NCBI GenBank assembly: GCA_022570795.1
Contig: JAKUDP010000008.1
Span: 1,860,001 to 1,924,000 of the forward strand
Direction of reading: 5' to 3'
DNA length: 64,000 nt
DNA from: Sphaerulina vaccinii
Taxonomy: Eukaryota > Ascomycota > Dothideomycetes > Mycosphaerellales > Mycosphaerellaceae
The position numbers and the translations under genes are program-made. Positions within the stretch are counted from its first letter, which is position 1. Each line of letters begins with the position of its first letter. The notes under the pieces were generated by a model that searched no databases, was not told the origin of the DNA, and saw nothing but the letters and a program-made list of their open reading frames with translations. Positions 33,025-45,191 of this stretch are shown here, in pieces.

Positions 33025-33660
33025 CACGACTGTGATAGATTCTGGTCGTTGTTCTGGCTTGTGAGATGAAGTGGTGAGGAGAAGATACAAATCACATCGA
33101 CAAGGCGGCCGCCTCGTATTTGTAGGCTCACTACCTTGTTGATTGCTATACTGTTTACGGTCACCTCGTCGACGGCTGAGACAGCTCCGTACTGCCGTAT
33201 GGAGGAGACAGCAACTAAGCGCGGTTGTCATGCTGGCTTACGACGACAACACATGGGAATACACTTTCAATGACCATGCTTGAATTCTTTCCAAACCATG
33301 GCCAAGCATGTCTATGCGACGACCGGCGATATTCATAGACCACTTTTAGAACCTAGGTGAAGTGTTGCAGTCTACGACCGTATTGGAAGCCAATAGGAAC
33401 AGCGGTATGCGGAGTTGTGGGAGATGCTTGCGGCTGAAAAGCCATGGCTTCCTCGTCCGCTCATCCCGGCATGTCATCACTATCCTCGCGATACGACACC
33501 AAAGCGCGATCTCGTTTCGGGAAACAATGTTGTCTGCGTGTTTTTCGATCTTCAAAGCAAGGCGCAGCGCTTGAAACGGTGTTGAGTATGGAAAGAAGCA
33601 AGAAAACGGCGCGGAATCGGATGTTGCTGTCATGGTATGTTGGCCCTATGTGGACGCTGC
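33025..33660. other. Intergenic, no gene seen
   Basis: This is the upstream region of the secreted protein and the 3' side of the rhodopsin-like gene. Frames at 33346-33633 (-) and 33362-33574 (+) have no recognisable features. Confidence 0.45.
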
Positions 33661-34868
33661 TCACCTGACATCTATACTTATGGAGTGCTGTACAGTTATA
33701 GAGTGCTTCGATCCTGCACTAACCTGGCGAGCGCCCACTCGCTCGGACGAGATGCTGGACTCTGTTCTGTGGGTGTTGCCGTCAAAGATTTCTCCAAGAT
33801 TATCCTGCCTACTCCTCCAGGATAATCTTTTGCTCTTGGCTGAACGTGAGTTCCTGGACTGCCGGGGTGAGCCGATACCTTGAGAAGAGTGTCTGGTGTA
33901 TTCTTCTGGGTCCATTTTCTTCAAGGTTGTACTGATGAAGTTTGTGTTCCATCCTTTCAAAAACATGCGGAGACATGGTATGGTGGCAGCAACAACGTTG
34001 TAATGCATCTCGACTTGACCCCATATCTCTGGCCTAATGTACGAGAAGGTGAAGTCTTCGTAGTCCATGGTGGTTATTGCTGCAACTCGGATGGCTGCAA
34101 ATATGATGGCCGGGAATCGTAGGGCGAATCCAAGAAATACGGCGATCTTTGTGCTCCGACCCATCTTGAGCCCCCGAACCAGAACTGCCGGAAACACAAT
34201 CAAGGCAATATCGAGTGCCATGCCCATTGCTTCGACAGCAGCCCATCGCGGTAGTGTGGACCTCGATGTGGTTCCCATTACCTTCCACGGTCGTGTGATG
34301 TTCTTGCTCAGAGCAATGATCAAAATGCCTGCAAAGCCGTATGCGACTATCCCATAGGTGATGAGAGTTGCACCACGTCGTGGTGACAGACGAACGAAGA
34401 GACAGCCGATCGCTAGCTTGCTCAAACACAATGTAAGCATATAGAGAAGATTCGCAGCATACACAATCTGCAGTCAATGTCAGAACACGCTGATATCGCT
34501 GTGGCCAAGATATTCATGCCTTCTCGATGATGTCGATATCATCTGTGCTGATCAGGCTCGGCTTCTTGCCAAATCCAAACGGGATAGCACTCAAGAGAGT
34601 AGCGGTCTGCGCAACGGCCGTACACTATCAGATGTCAGCGACTGGCGCAGCTGGCTGCTGTTCATGACGAGCTTACTGTTGCTGCCACACAAACAAAGTC
34701 ATCAACACCAAATCGTTGCTTCCATGGCCAGCGTAGAGCGAGTCGATTGGCGAACACGAGGAGGGTCGCAATCAGACCAAGAATGGCTATGACCACCAGT
34801 TGCGCGCCGTGCTTGTCCGCAGTAACAGCAGTACTGACTTCCAGGGTTGGTAAGGCCGTATCAGCCAT
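33661..34868 (-). CDS. Rhodopsin-like (PTH11-related) seven-helix fungal membrane protein
   Basis: Three exons, 34677-34868, 34520-34624 and 33661-34467, give 367 residues. Helix 1 is LVVIAILGLIATLLVFANRL, followed by RFGVDDFVCVAAT. Later segments include YAANLLYMLTLCLSKLAIG, ALDIALIVFPAVLV and IAVFLGFALRFPAIIFAAIR. The WGQVEMHYNVVAATIPCLR stretch before the Ser/Arg-rich tail is a hallmark of the fungal rhodopsin-domain/PTH11-like family (CFEM-less type). No retinal-binding lysine context is implied. Intron 2 (34468-34519) has a GC donor: a stop codon follows directly and no GT donor is available, while the splice restores STDDIDIIEKIVYAANL. The family includes receptors for surface cues; the ligand is unknown. 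Confidence 0.82.
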
Positions 34869-35537
34869 GAAATCCTGTGCCCACGATGGGGTGAGGCATG
34901 GCCAAGTCGACTTATCGAAACAAAAGTCTCTCGACGAAGCTGATAGAGTGTGTAGCAGAGCATTCCAATGCAGTGACACTCGCACGATCTCCACATGCCC
35001 ACGTGCGCTTTGCGAAGGTTGCGACCCTCGGACAAGGCGGCCACGCTGCAGCATTCGGTTGGTCGCTCGCTTGCGTGCTATGCATCGCAGCAAACAGACC
35101 AGTGGGAGCTCCATGCAGTGCATGGCGTTATCTGCTGTACGCAGGAACCACACCTTTGGTCCTGCATGCTGACTGAAGGTGCCGTCTCATGTGCCGGAGA
35201 CACAATACCAGACACAGTATTCGTGGTCAGCGAGTGCAAGATCTTCTTCTGGATCATCGTTTGCAAACGGGTTCGCTTGCAGTTCGCTTATCATGCAAGG
35301 AATCGCATCGGAATGTCTCGTTGCCGCAGAAGCAGCTTGAGTTACACGACAGGTACAGGCTGCGTCCCGCGTAAAGATGGCGTCAAGGAGTACCGAGACT
35401 TTGCACACCACGTTGCTGCGATTGTTAGAAAGGCTTCGCTTGCATATGGATGAGAAAAGCAGCGACTGATCGCTATCCACTCCATGACCTAAGCAAGCAA
35501 GACATAGCTCATATAAGTAGCGATCAACTACCCCACA
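34869..35537. other. Divergent intergenic region, no gene seen
   Basis: This stretch separates the rhodopsin-like gene and the permease. The long minus frame at 35187-35714 is the antisense of the permease start plus leader and is not supported. Confidence 0.45.
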
Positions 35538-37257
35538 ATGCCCATCCTTCACACTTCCCACATCCTCACCGACCTCATGGAGTACGAAAAGGGCGTGGAG
35601 CCCAGAGACTTTGCCGCCCAGGACATTGAGCATGATGACCTGGAAAATGTCCGTAGCAAGAGATCGGGCATGCAGCAGGATGCCATCGATATGCGACGCC
35701 TCGGTCGAGAGCAAGAGCTAAGGCGCAACTTCAAGACATTTTCTATTCTCGGAATGGCGACAGTGACCATGGGAACGTGGGTCGCAATGACCACGAATTC
35801 GACTTTCTCGCTGATCAATGGCGGCCTGGCCGGGACTATTTGGGTGTATCTTGGAAGCTGGCTGTTCACAGTCACTCTCGTATGCAGCTTGGCGGAGATG
35901 GCTTCCATGGCTCCGACCAGTGGTGGTGAGTTCTGATATGCGCTTGCACTCTTTGTAGCTTTTCGCTAACTGGTACACAGGCCAATACCGTAAGTTATGA
36001 ACCTCATTGTAGGTGCCTCTTCGCTAACCTGTACAAGACTGGGTCTCCGAATTCGCGCCTCCTTCGCAGCAGAAGTTCTTGAGCTATTGCGTTGGCTGGC
36101 TGAGTGCCTTGGGCTGGCAAGCAGCTATTGCAGGAACCGTATATGTGAGCAGCGTACTGATTCTCGAGCTTGTGGCTTTCAACAACGCAGATTTCACATA
36201 TGCTCGCTGGCATGTGACTCTGCTCATGATAGGCATTGGCGTCTTTGGCACACTCTTCAACACATTCGGCGCCAAGCGACTGCCACTACTGGAGGGCATC
36301 GTCCTTTGTGTCACCGTGTTCGGCTTCTTCTGTGTCTTCGTACCGCTCTGGGTCCTCGCACCGAAAGCACCAGCTCACGAAGTGTTCACGAAGTTCTCTA
36401 ATTTCGGAAGTTGGCCATCTACTGGAGCTGCCTGCATTGTTGGACAGCTTACAGCAGCCGCAGCGTTCGTTGGAAGTGATGCGCCAGTCCATCTATCGGA
36501 AGAAGTCAGAGACGCTTCGCTTGCGGTGCCTCGCATGATGCTGGCTACAATCTTGCTCAACGGTGTCCTGGGATTCGTGGCTATAGTGTCGTTCGTCCTC
36601 TGCATCACCGACATAGAGGCGGTTGTTGGCTCTACATCGATCTTCCCGTTCGTGGATGTCTTCTATGCTGGAACTGGTAGCAGAAGCGGTGCCACTGCAA
36701 TGGCCTGCATACCTCTCGTGCTCACCATCTGCACGGCCTTGAATGCCATGGCTGCAGCTTCACGACAAGCGTGGTCGTTATCAAGAGATGGAGGTCTTCC
36801 GTTTGCCGGCTGGTTTCGTAAAGTCGTCACTATCGGCACGCCCATACCACTCAACGCAATACTGTTCTCGCTCTCGATCCTGGTCATCCTGGCTTTGATC
36901 AACATCGGAAGCAGCACAGCGTTCAATAGCATCATAGGATTGCTCACAAGCGCCACTAGCTTTTCCTACGCGGTAAGCATTGGCTGTATCTTGAGCAAGA
37001 GGTTCCGACGGGAGCCACTGCCACATGCCAGATGGTCGCTTGGCAAGCTTGGCTTGCCTATCAACATCATCGCGATTCTGTATGTCTGCGAGACGGCCAT
37101 TGTCAGCTTCTTTCCGGTTTTCGCTCAAGTCACAGCGACTACAATGAATTGGTCGGTGGTGATGTTTGCGGGAGTCTTCGCAATTGCTGCAGCAGATTAT
37201 GCACTTCGTGGGAGAAAGAAGTATAGGGGGCCTGTTGTCAACATTAGAAGAGATTAG
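35538..37257 (+). CDS. Amino-acid/choline-type permease (APC family) with 9-nt microexon
   Basis: Three exons, 35538-35925, 35981-35989 and 36038-37257, give 538 residues. The middle exon is only nine bases and, with its neighbours, encodes GGQYHWV. That segment is conserved in fungal GABA/choline-type permeases, which supports the model strongly. The N-terminus is a polar head of about 60 residues, followed by RNFKTFSILGMATVTMG, the usual first helix, and MAPTSGG. About twelve membrane segments are visible. SDAPVHLSEEVRDASLAVPR corresponds to the conserved FCGYDAPxHMSEE loop. The product probably imports an amino acid, polyamine or choline across the plasma membrane; the substrate is undetermined. 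Confidence 0.9.
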
Positions 37258-37337
37258 AGTGAGTGGCGCGATAGTCACTATATCAGACTCCACTGCATCG
37301 TCCGAGAGATTCGCATCGTACTTTTCCCCACTCAGTC

Positions 37338-38114
37338 TCACAAAACACCAAAGTCGATGCCTCCAGGCTTCGGAATCGATGTTGCAACTACGCCTGCACT
37401 CGAGCGGGCCTCGCGTCTCATGCATGTGCCAGTGATCTCACCTGATATTGGAATCAGTGCGTGGCTTAAAACGTAGTAACAGTTCATATCAGCATACCGT
37501 TGTGCGTGAGCTGTTGCTTATCAGCGAAGCCGAACTTGCGGTACAGGAAGTTGCCTTCCGGGCTGGCCTCAATCCACGCGGGCAAGAACAGCAGATCCGC
37601 GAGCTCGCATCCCCACCGCATCATCATGCTAGCGATGCCCTGTCGGCAATGTTCTGGAGACGTGAAGAGGATGTGGAGGTCTATGGACATTGTCAGCTTG
37701 CAGATGATGTGTGGCACTAGTGCGCTTACGAAGGAAAGGTGCCGTATTGCTCAAAATTCTTGCCTCATTCATCGGCTCAAGTATTCTTTTCGCCTCAAGA
37801 GCAGTCTCGCCACCCAGCCATGGCATAACCTCGTCAAGGCCACGAGGCTCAACAGGGGCAGATCCAAGATAGAGTTTCCAATTGCTGGCTGCCACGATTT
37901 CACCAGTGGCAGAGCTGGTCACTTTGACCCATATATCCGTCGGGTTCTTTGCCATTTCTTCAGCATATTTTGCTGCAAGCTTAGGCAAGTCGCCAGTCGA
38001 TTTGCAGCCCATGAAGAGCTCTCGTACGAAGGTCGCTGCGAATGCCCGATATTGAACTTGAACGATCTCGTGGAAATCCTCAGGAGTGGCTCGCGAGAGG
38101 ATGAAAGGCGCCAT
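37338..38114 (-). CDS. GNAT-family N-acetyltransferase
   Basis: Three exons, 37730-38114, 37498-37680 and 37338-37441, join in phase to give 223 residues; introns are 49 and 56 nt. The N-terminus (MAPFILSRATPEDFHEIVQV) is the standard GNAT opening. The middle includes WVKVTSSATGEIVAASNWKL, strands 2-4 of the fold. The acetyl-CoA loop is HCRQGIASMMMRWGCELAD, matching R/Q-x-x-G-x-G/A. FLYRKFGFADK is the usual strand 7 segment. The last exon is outside the obvious frame and is needed for the C-terminus (EITGTCMRREARSSAG). The substrate is unknown. It is convergent with the permease (80 bp between stops). Confidence 0.85.
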
Positions 38115-38637
38115 ATTGTTGTTCTGTTGCTTGGCTCTGGATCAGTGAAGTCAGTACTGATCGAGCAGCTCCGTACAGCAAGCGGTCAGTTGTGCGGTGT
38201 CGCCTAGATTGCCCTTGCGTCTTAGTGGTGCACTGCCAGCTGCAGCTGCACGTTTCCGAGTTCACCGCATGAACACTTTCGCCAGTGCCATCTAATAATG
38301 CAGCATGTGATCTTCCTCGCGATACCTGCTGAGATGAGACGCGTCTATTTCGCGTATTTTGATAACTGGATTCCTCGTGACCGCCGGCACCTTTCTGACC
38401 TATATCAAAATTAGAGCCCCACCAATTTTGACAGCCTCTAGGGTAGATTCCATAAGCCGGCTGTTGAGACTGATGAAGCTGAGCTGGGTGTCGATGAAGA
38501 GATGGAGAGGAACAGAGAGAGAAAGAAGAAGGCGCGATGGTGACGCGTTTTTCTTGGCGCATGTTTTGACTTCGGGCAACGACATTCAAGTTCTGCTGAC
38601 GAGATCATGTACAACACAATTGTGAGACCCTCAGATC
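38115..38637. other. Divergent promoter region between GNAT and GT8 genes
   Basis: No gene is supported in this 523-bp spacer. It is purine-rich near 38500-38540 and contains an ACGCGT hexamer near 38543, which is too common in the window to interpret alone. Confidence 0.4.
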
Positions 38638-39962
38638 ATGAGCGACGCCTACGACGACTGGGGTAATCCGACAACGAGACCTCGATATGATATGCCCAGG
38701 GAGAAAGGCCTTCTCGGCGCCTTGAAGTTCTACAGCACACGGACTTTCCGGCAGTACCGAACACTGCTTTCTACCATACTGTTTGTGACATGCCTCCTGT
38801 ACTACTTCGCAATCAGAGATGGGACACCAGCACCAAAGCCTGTTGATTGGAGCAAGTTTGCTTATGTGCAGTGAGTGCAGAATTGCGAGAAGCCATTGGA
38901 AACGCTAGCTGATCTCGCCACCAGATATGTTACAGACAACCATAATCTATGCAATGGTAATATCACCTTAAATAACGCTTCACTACACTACTATGCTGAC
39001 ATGTCTCAGCGTACATGATCTTCGATGCTCTGGAACGGCATGGAAGCAAAGCCGATCGAGTATTGCTATATCCCCAGCAATGGGATACCGTAGACGACTC
39101 CGCACAGGATCGCAACAGTCAGCTTCTCATTCGTGCCGAGAAGGTCTACAAGGCCAAGATCAAGCCAGTTGCAGTACTCGATGTCGATGGAGAAGCGGCT
39201 CCTGGTACTCTGAATGCACCATCAAGCTGGGACTCATCGATCACAAAACTTCGTGCCTTCGACCTGTTCGAATATGACCGCGTTCTACATCTTGACAGCG
39301 ACAGCACTCTACTACAGAACATGGACGAGCTGTTTCTGCTTCCCAGCACGCCGATCGCCATGCCCCGAGCTTATTGGTCTGAGGGCAAGCCGAACGAGTG
39401 GCCATTGACGAGCATGATGATGCTCATCGAGCCCAATCCATTTGAGCTCAAGAATTTCATCGACATACTGATGTCTTGGAAGATGAAGCCAGGCTTTCAG
39501 ACTGGCAGGAACTACGACATGGATTTGATCAACCATCGCTTCGGAGCAAGTGCAATGGTCCTGCCGCATCGCCCTTATGCTCTGCTATCTGCGGAGTTCC
39601 GGAAACACGATCATGCTGCATATCTGGGGACGATCAATGGTCCTCGAGATCTATACCCTTCGAAGTACGGCTGGGATCCCGATCTAGCTCTCAAGGAAGC
39701 CAAGCTTGTCCACTTCAGTGACTGGCCGTTACCAAAGCCATGGGTCATGTGGCCGCATGAGGGTGTCAGCGAGATGCAGCCAGACTGTGGTGGCAAGAAG
39801 GAAGGCTCTTGTAGAGAGCGAGAGATATGGAAGGAGCTGTACAATGACTTCCGAAAACGGCGGAAGAATTTATGCAGGATCTTGAGCGTTCCTGCTCCGA
39901 AGTGGGCAGACTTGAAGAACGCCACACAGCTGAAACCTTGGGCTGAGATCGCAGGGTCGTGA
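38638..39962 (+). CDS. GT8-type glycosyltransferase, type II Golgi membrane protein
   Basis: Exons 38638-38870, 38925-38956 (32 nt) and 39010-39962 give 405 residues. A cytosolic head of about 40 residues precedes one membrane anchor (LLSTILFVTCLLYYFAI), then the catalytic domain. The DXD-type metal/nucleotide-sugar motif is HLDSDSTLLQ, with LFEYDRVL just before it and NYDMDLINHRF later, as in fungal glucose N-acetyltransferase (GNT1-like) and related GT8 enzymes. It probably adds a sugar from a UDP-sugar to glycoprotein glycans or another Golgi acceptor. The exact donor and acceptor are not known. The small middle exon encodes YVTDNHNLCN, typical for the family. Confidence 0.9.
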
Positions 39963-40522
39963 TATGATATTTAGTAGCTATGATGGCTTATATAAGCCTA
40001 ACAGATTACGGCTCTGGCAGGTGGCGCATGCCCCTCGTCGGTTCAATCAGCATTGCTTTCCGCAGTTTAGGATACCATTTTGGACTGCATCCTGCTGCTA
40101 GCTCTGACGATGTTGCTGCAGCTCTTCGCAGGGCAGTAGACCAATCTCGGTCTGGAAACGCCAAGCAGCTTCACTTGGGGAATCGTAGCATGAGGAGTGG
40201 CACGAAACGGAGAGCGAAAGAGAGGTAATCTATAGAATCAGGAACGGGAAGTGTCAAGGTTCTTGGATGCAGATTGATTGAACTTTCTTATGATCCTGGC
40301 TGCATGCTTACCATGGATTGTTGGGTTGGTAAGAGAGACAACATACCATCCCGCTGGAACCATTTGTTCTTCGAGTCGAAAGAGGTGACTTTGATATAGA
40401 TGTAGCTGGATTTGACATATCTACAGTGCTGATGTACATGTAGCCTGGTGTACTCGTGACGATAATGACCCATAAACGCCGATCGCTATGCATGCATGCT
40501 GGGGGTATCTGTGTGAACAGCT
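39963..40522. other. Intergenic between convergent gene ends
   Basis: No gene is supported. The frames at 39980-40228 (+) and 40288-40526 (-) lack protein character. Confidence 0.45.
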
Positions 40523-42441
40523 TCAAAGCCCTCCGGCTTCCTCTTTCTCGGCCTCTTCTTCGAACTCCTCACCCTCAGCGCCATCAAAGTAATGATTTAC
40601 CATAGGGGCATAGGTATCGTTGCCGAAAGCTCCTCCACCAAAGTCGAGATATGCTCTCGCATCTGATAGAGGTATACGGATGATCTCTTCCAGCTCGCCC
40701 ATGATCCACGCGGTCTGCATACCCATGATCATGTGTTGCAGGATGTGGCAATGGATCATCCACACGCCAGCATCAGTAACGTTTAGTCGCCACGCTCTCC
40801 AGCCTACGCGATCGCCGGCGACAGTTTTCTCAATCCAGCGGTAGAGATTAGTCGTGTCACGGAGAACTGGCTTGTATGTTGCGAGCTTCTTCTCGTTCTC
40901 GACTGGGTCGTAAGTGCCGTTGCCACAGCCAATGTCATAGTAGTGAGCTCCGTGGGCATGGAATGGATGGAAGTCTTGACCTCCGTTGTTCTTGACCAAA
41001 GAGCCAGTGTTGTACCAGATGATTTCAATGACCTAATACATGTTAGCATATGTCAAGACTCGATAGTGTGTAAGCTCACCTCTCCTAGCTTGGCTGGGAA
41101 CGTATATGTGACAGGGTCCCAGCCATTGTTAGCAAGTGCAGCTGTGTAATTGGGCATCGCAGCCTCTCCGCGCTGGTAGATGTCTACAAGATATGGCACA
41201 TCACCGGGCTGTGGGTTCGTAGTCTCGTTCCATTCTAGTCCATTGGCACGCCAGACGATGCTGTTGGTGGAAACCTGTCGCTGATCGATCTCGAGACGAC
41301 GAGTGACCTTATCTGCAGTTGGGAAGTTGTTGTCGTGAAGTGGTTCGAGGGCATACTCAGCCCAGTCGTATGTATGACCAGTGAAGTTGAACGGAACTTC
41401 GGCTGGGTTCTTAGTGATCTCAGGTTGGCCACCTGTATAGCGAAGAATACCGTAGCCGATATACTTCTTCGGGCGTTCCTTGGTCTCGAGCATGATGTAG
41501 TAATCTCTCTTTCCGTTAAGCTCGGCTTCTGTCTTGGCAGTGAAGATGGTGTCGAATCTTTGGCCTGAAGTCAATTGCATGTGGTCTTCCATGTGTGGCT
41601 TTGTGTAAGAGCCATCCGCCTCAATGATAGTAAAGTTGTGGTGGTCATCAATGCCGAACTCGACCATCGAGATAGCAAGACTGCCGACGAAGCGCCAACG
41701 ATAGGTCTTCCCCGGCTCAACTTCGATCACTGGAAGCGGACATCCTTCTTCGCCGGCCCTATGTTGCTCTTCCTGTGCAACACCAACGCCGTTGATCAGG
41801 ATTGCATTGGTCTCATTAGACCAGACGAAAGGCGAGGCCAGCAGATTCTTCTCGATATGGTGATCGGTATGGTTGAAGTAGTCAGACAAGAAGACAATGC
41901 GTTCCTCGTCATACTCATAGGGTGATACACAGTGTTCGTCCTCGATAATCAGCGGTCCAGCTGCAGAGACCGCCTGAAAGCCGACGTGTGAATGATAAAA
42001 ATACGTCCCAGATTCCTTCTTCAGTGGAAACACTTCATAGTCGAAGTAATGGCAAGCCGGTATGGGCCACGCACTTGCTTGAGGCGTGCCGTCGGAGAAT
42101 GGGGCAAGCCGTTGACTGAGACCATGCCAATGTATCGTCGTGTTGACATTCTCCTCGCACATGTCGTTATATACGCGTACCCATTGTCGTACGCCAGGTT
42201 TTAGTCGAAGTGGCGGCCCAGGTGTCGTCCCATTAATCAATACAGATTCGCGTTCTTGACATGCTACTGTGATGTTGGCAGTAGATACTCGCAAAATGTG
42301 ATCCGGTTGGAACTCCGCGCCGTGTTCCTGGGGTCCTCCGTAATGCCCAGGTGGTCCATTTGCCTCTCCTCTGTTGCCCCATGCTGCCACCTCGCTCACC
42401 GTAGCCAGCAACGTCGCCGTGCAGACAAATAGTCCCCTCAT
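40523..42441 (-). CDS. Secreted multicopper oxidase (ascorbate-oxidase/laccase-like)
   Basis: Exons 41080-42441 and 40523-41032 join in phase 0 across a 47-nt intron, giving 623 residues. A signal peptide (MRGLFVCTATLLATVSEVAA) is followed by three cupredoxin domains. All four copper-binding motifs are present: IHWHGLS and YFYHSHVGFQ in domain 1, HPFHAHGAHYY and MIHCHILQHMIMGMQ in domain 3. The Met after the last motif is a normal type 1 axial ligand. Many N-glycosylation sites and an acidic tail (EGEEFEEEAEKEEAGGL) follow. The family oxidises phenols, ascorbate or similar donors with reduction of oxygen to water outside the cell. The start is the first ATG before the signal peptide. Confidence 0.93.
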
Positions 42442-43918
42442 GTTTGCGTATTGTAGGAGACGAAGTGAGAGAGGAGTTGACACCGGCACTTGGCTGTGCG
42501 AAAACGTGCGAGGCGATGCTATAAATTGGACTTGCTTGGGTTACACGTCAGGCATCCTGGTCGTTCCCTCGAGTCTAATCAAATATCACAACGATAGGGT
42601 TGCGGCCGTTGGCTTCGTGTGAAACAGGACTAGTCCGATGCCTGCGTTCGACCTGAGTGGTCGGCAAATGTAGGCCATTGGTCGAACTTATGCGCACCAA
42701 CATATACTTCTTGTGGCATACAGTATTATATCGACATAACTAAGCCATCAGATCCTTCGTAGAAGTCGTAGACGCGTCGCGATGGCCAGCTTTCGATGTT
42801 CTCAGCTGAGATCTAACAGCCACATGGCATTCGCGGCTTGAAGCTACCCTTGCATCGCCATGGCTTCGAGGGCTCGTTCAGTCAGACACGGCCTGTTTGC
42901 CGTGCCGCATCATTTACGGTTGGAAGTCTTGGAGGCAGTTCAGAACACACGAAGAACACTCCGGATGCCAGCGGTTGCCTGTTCAGGTCTATTCGGTCTT
43001 ATTTCCAGTCACATGGCGTGCGATTTTCCCAGCGTTCAGCCTTCGGCATATGTGATCAAGACAGCGCTCCGCCTGGGCCGCGATGCGCGGTTCTTAGGTA
43101 TTCCGATGAGTGAATGGTTCAATTGCCTAGCCACAGGAGTACGAGAGGGGGTGGTCGTGCTGGAGTCGGCGGTGTTGTCGTGTAGATCATCAGTTTCTTG
43201 GTGGAAAGAGTCAGCGCGCCTGTCGTTCTTCGTTCGCCGTTGCCGTCATTCCCCGTGAGATCGTCCCATCTCTGCCCGGTTTTGCCAGATTCTTGGCCCT
43301 GGCATCTTGCGTTCGAGACTGTGCTCTGTGCTTCAAGTCACCTCAAACATCGTATTGAGGGTATTCACGTATGCCCCGACGGATGTATCTTGTGTGTGCG
43401 ACCAGCGCATTGAGAATGTGGTTCGCCTGAAGCCGCGTGTGTCTCGCAAAGACGCGTCCCGGTGGGACAAAAAAGGGATGGATGAGGTGAGAAGAACGTG
43501 GGAGCTTCTGCTGATAAGATACTTATAGTGGTCGGCCTGAGCATGTTTACGCTCTTTTCTGTTGGATCGTCAAAATCTGGTACTACAAAGCTTGTCGAGA
43601 CTACATCTCGTGCTCGCAAGAGAATCAACGTTATGCACGACGAGAACAGGCCAAATCCACAGGCGACTCGCCATTCTCAAGTAGAGCATCGCATGCACGA
43701 ACACAGGATGACCATACAAGAAGTAGCAAAGGAAATGCTGTGCTCCCGGACGCTCCGTTACAATATGATTAGGGCACGATGAAACGAAGCCGTATCCATA
43801 CAGGTTGCACAGCATCAAGTCCGACGGAAGGCATTCTCGAAATTCGCGAGCTTGGTCGTTGCCTCTGCATGCTGTCGTCTGCTATTTGGAGGCTGGCCCG
43901 AGGCTACTGTACAAGGAA
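42442..43918. other. Gene-poor stretch between oxidase and methyltransferase
   Basis: About 1.5 kb. The plus-strand frame at 42860-43258 (132 codons, ATG in good context) is the best candidate but shows no recognisable family feature, so it is left unannotated. A GACGCGTCGCGA block occurs at 42771. No repeat was noticed. Confidence 0.4.
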
Positions 43919-45191
43919 TCATGCTGCCACTTCAGCCTCAATCATGGCGTTTCCAATCCCAGGAGGCGTGTGGATCTTCAAGATCTTTAGACCTGCGCTC
44001 TCCAGCAAGCTCCGCCACTGGTCTTTACTCCGCTGAATACCATTGTGCGAGAACAGCATCGTCAAGTCAAGACCGCTCTGCTGCAAAGGCACACTCGTGT
44101 CCGACATCACGATGCCCTGCACAATCAGCTTGCTATACCCCGGCGTCATAGCATCCCGCACGTTCTTCAAAATGTCTCCCGAGAGACTGTCATTCCAATT
44201 GTGGAGGATGTTCTCAAGCACGTACGTTCGTGCACCCTTGACTGGCTGGGGTTGAAAGAAGTCATGGCCCATCCTTTCGATTCGAGGCGATAAGGCAATT
44301 CCAGGAGTTTTGTCGATGTCTTCAATGACTTGAGGCATATCTTGAAGCAAGAACTTGCCTCTAGCGTTGGGGTATCTGTCAAGAACTTCTTGTGTATGAT
44401 GTCCCTTCCCACCACCAACATCCACATACACATACTCGGAGCCGCTTTCCCTGGGATCAAAGCCATCAAGACAAACCGTGTCATACTGGAACCACGATAG
44501 CGGGAACAGCATATCACCAGAGCCGAAGTAGCCTTGCATGAACGTGTTGAAGTTCTCCATCACACCTGGCTGCTTCGACCAGTACGTATAGCACTCATCA
44601 GGAGTGTCATAGGCCCACTGAAAAAGTCCTTCCGACTGTGTCTTCGGTATCTGGAAGCCATTTCTGCGAAAGAATGCCGGGGCATGTTTGCTCACATCTG
44701 ATCCTTGGTCGAAGCTGGTATGACCAATCAGCCGCCTTGCTCGAGACCTCAATGATATATTCGACTTACTGGAATATAAGCCCAGCTCTAGCACATGGCA
44801 CGATAGCCTGCCTCCCCACCGCTGTGATCGCAAACCCATTCCTGCCATCTGCAGTTCTCGCATCACTCAGAAACCCCGTTCCGACCAACGATCTGGCGAT
44901 ACGAAGCACGAGCTGTGTATCTGCAGTTCTTGATGCAGCAAGCTCTGCAACAGGAAGTGGTCGACCTGCTGCAACCAACTTCTCGAATATGCCCAGCTCA
45001 AGCGCCAAGCGTACAGCCGTGTAATGGTAAGGCGAGAAAGCCATATCAGCCACAAACTGGTCCGGTGCTTTCAACGCTGAGACAAGATCTTGTGCGGCTT
45101 TCAGGAGCTTAAATCGCGCTGATACATCTTCGATGTTCTTGTCTGCGGCGACTGCATTGATGCGTTCGACTAGGGAGTTGACGTTGACCAT
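43919..45191 (-). CDS. O-methyltransferase, SAM-dependent (fungal secondary-metabolism type)
   Basis: Exons 44770-45191 and 43919-44714 join across a 55-nt intron to give 405 residues. The N-terminal half is the winged-helix dimerisation region (RLALELGIFEKLVAAGRPLP, then LVLRIARSLVGTGFL). The SAM-binding motif is YVDVGGGKGHHTQEVL, then LLQDMPQVIEDI, and DFFQPQPVKGARTYVL with the catalytic-region ENILHNWND. These are hallmarks of fungal OMTs that methylate phenolic hydroxyls, as in polyketide pathways. No polyketide synthase or other cluster enzyme lies close, apart from the multicopper oxidase 1.5 kb away on the same strand. A role in a small oxidative/methylation pathway is inference. Confidence 0.9.

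Noticed and set aside
35187..35714. 175-codon minus-strand frame
   Set aside because: It overlaps the permease leader and first exon in antisense and shows no domain or membrane pattern.
42771..42782. GACGCGTCGCGA, a third block like the DPB2/NASP promoter box
   Set aside because: Only 12 bases are shared, ACGCGT occurs about a dozen times in the window, and the nearest gene is an oxidase without an S-phase role.
42860..43258. 132-codon plus-strand frame with good ATG context
   Set aside because: No recognisable motif, no intron or homologue support; kept as intergenic.
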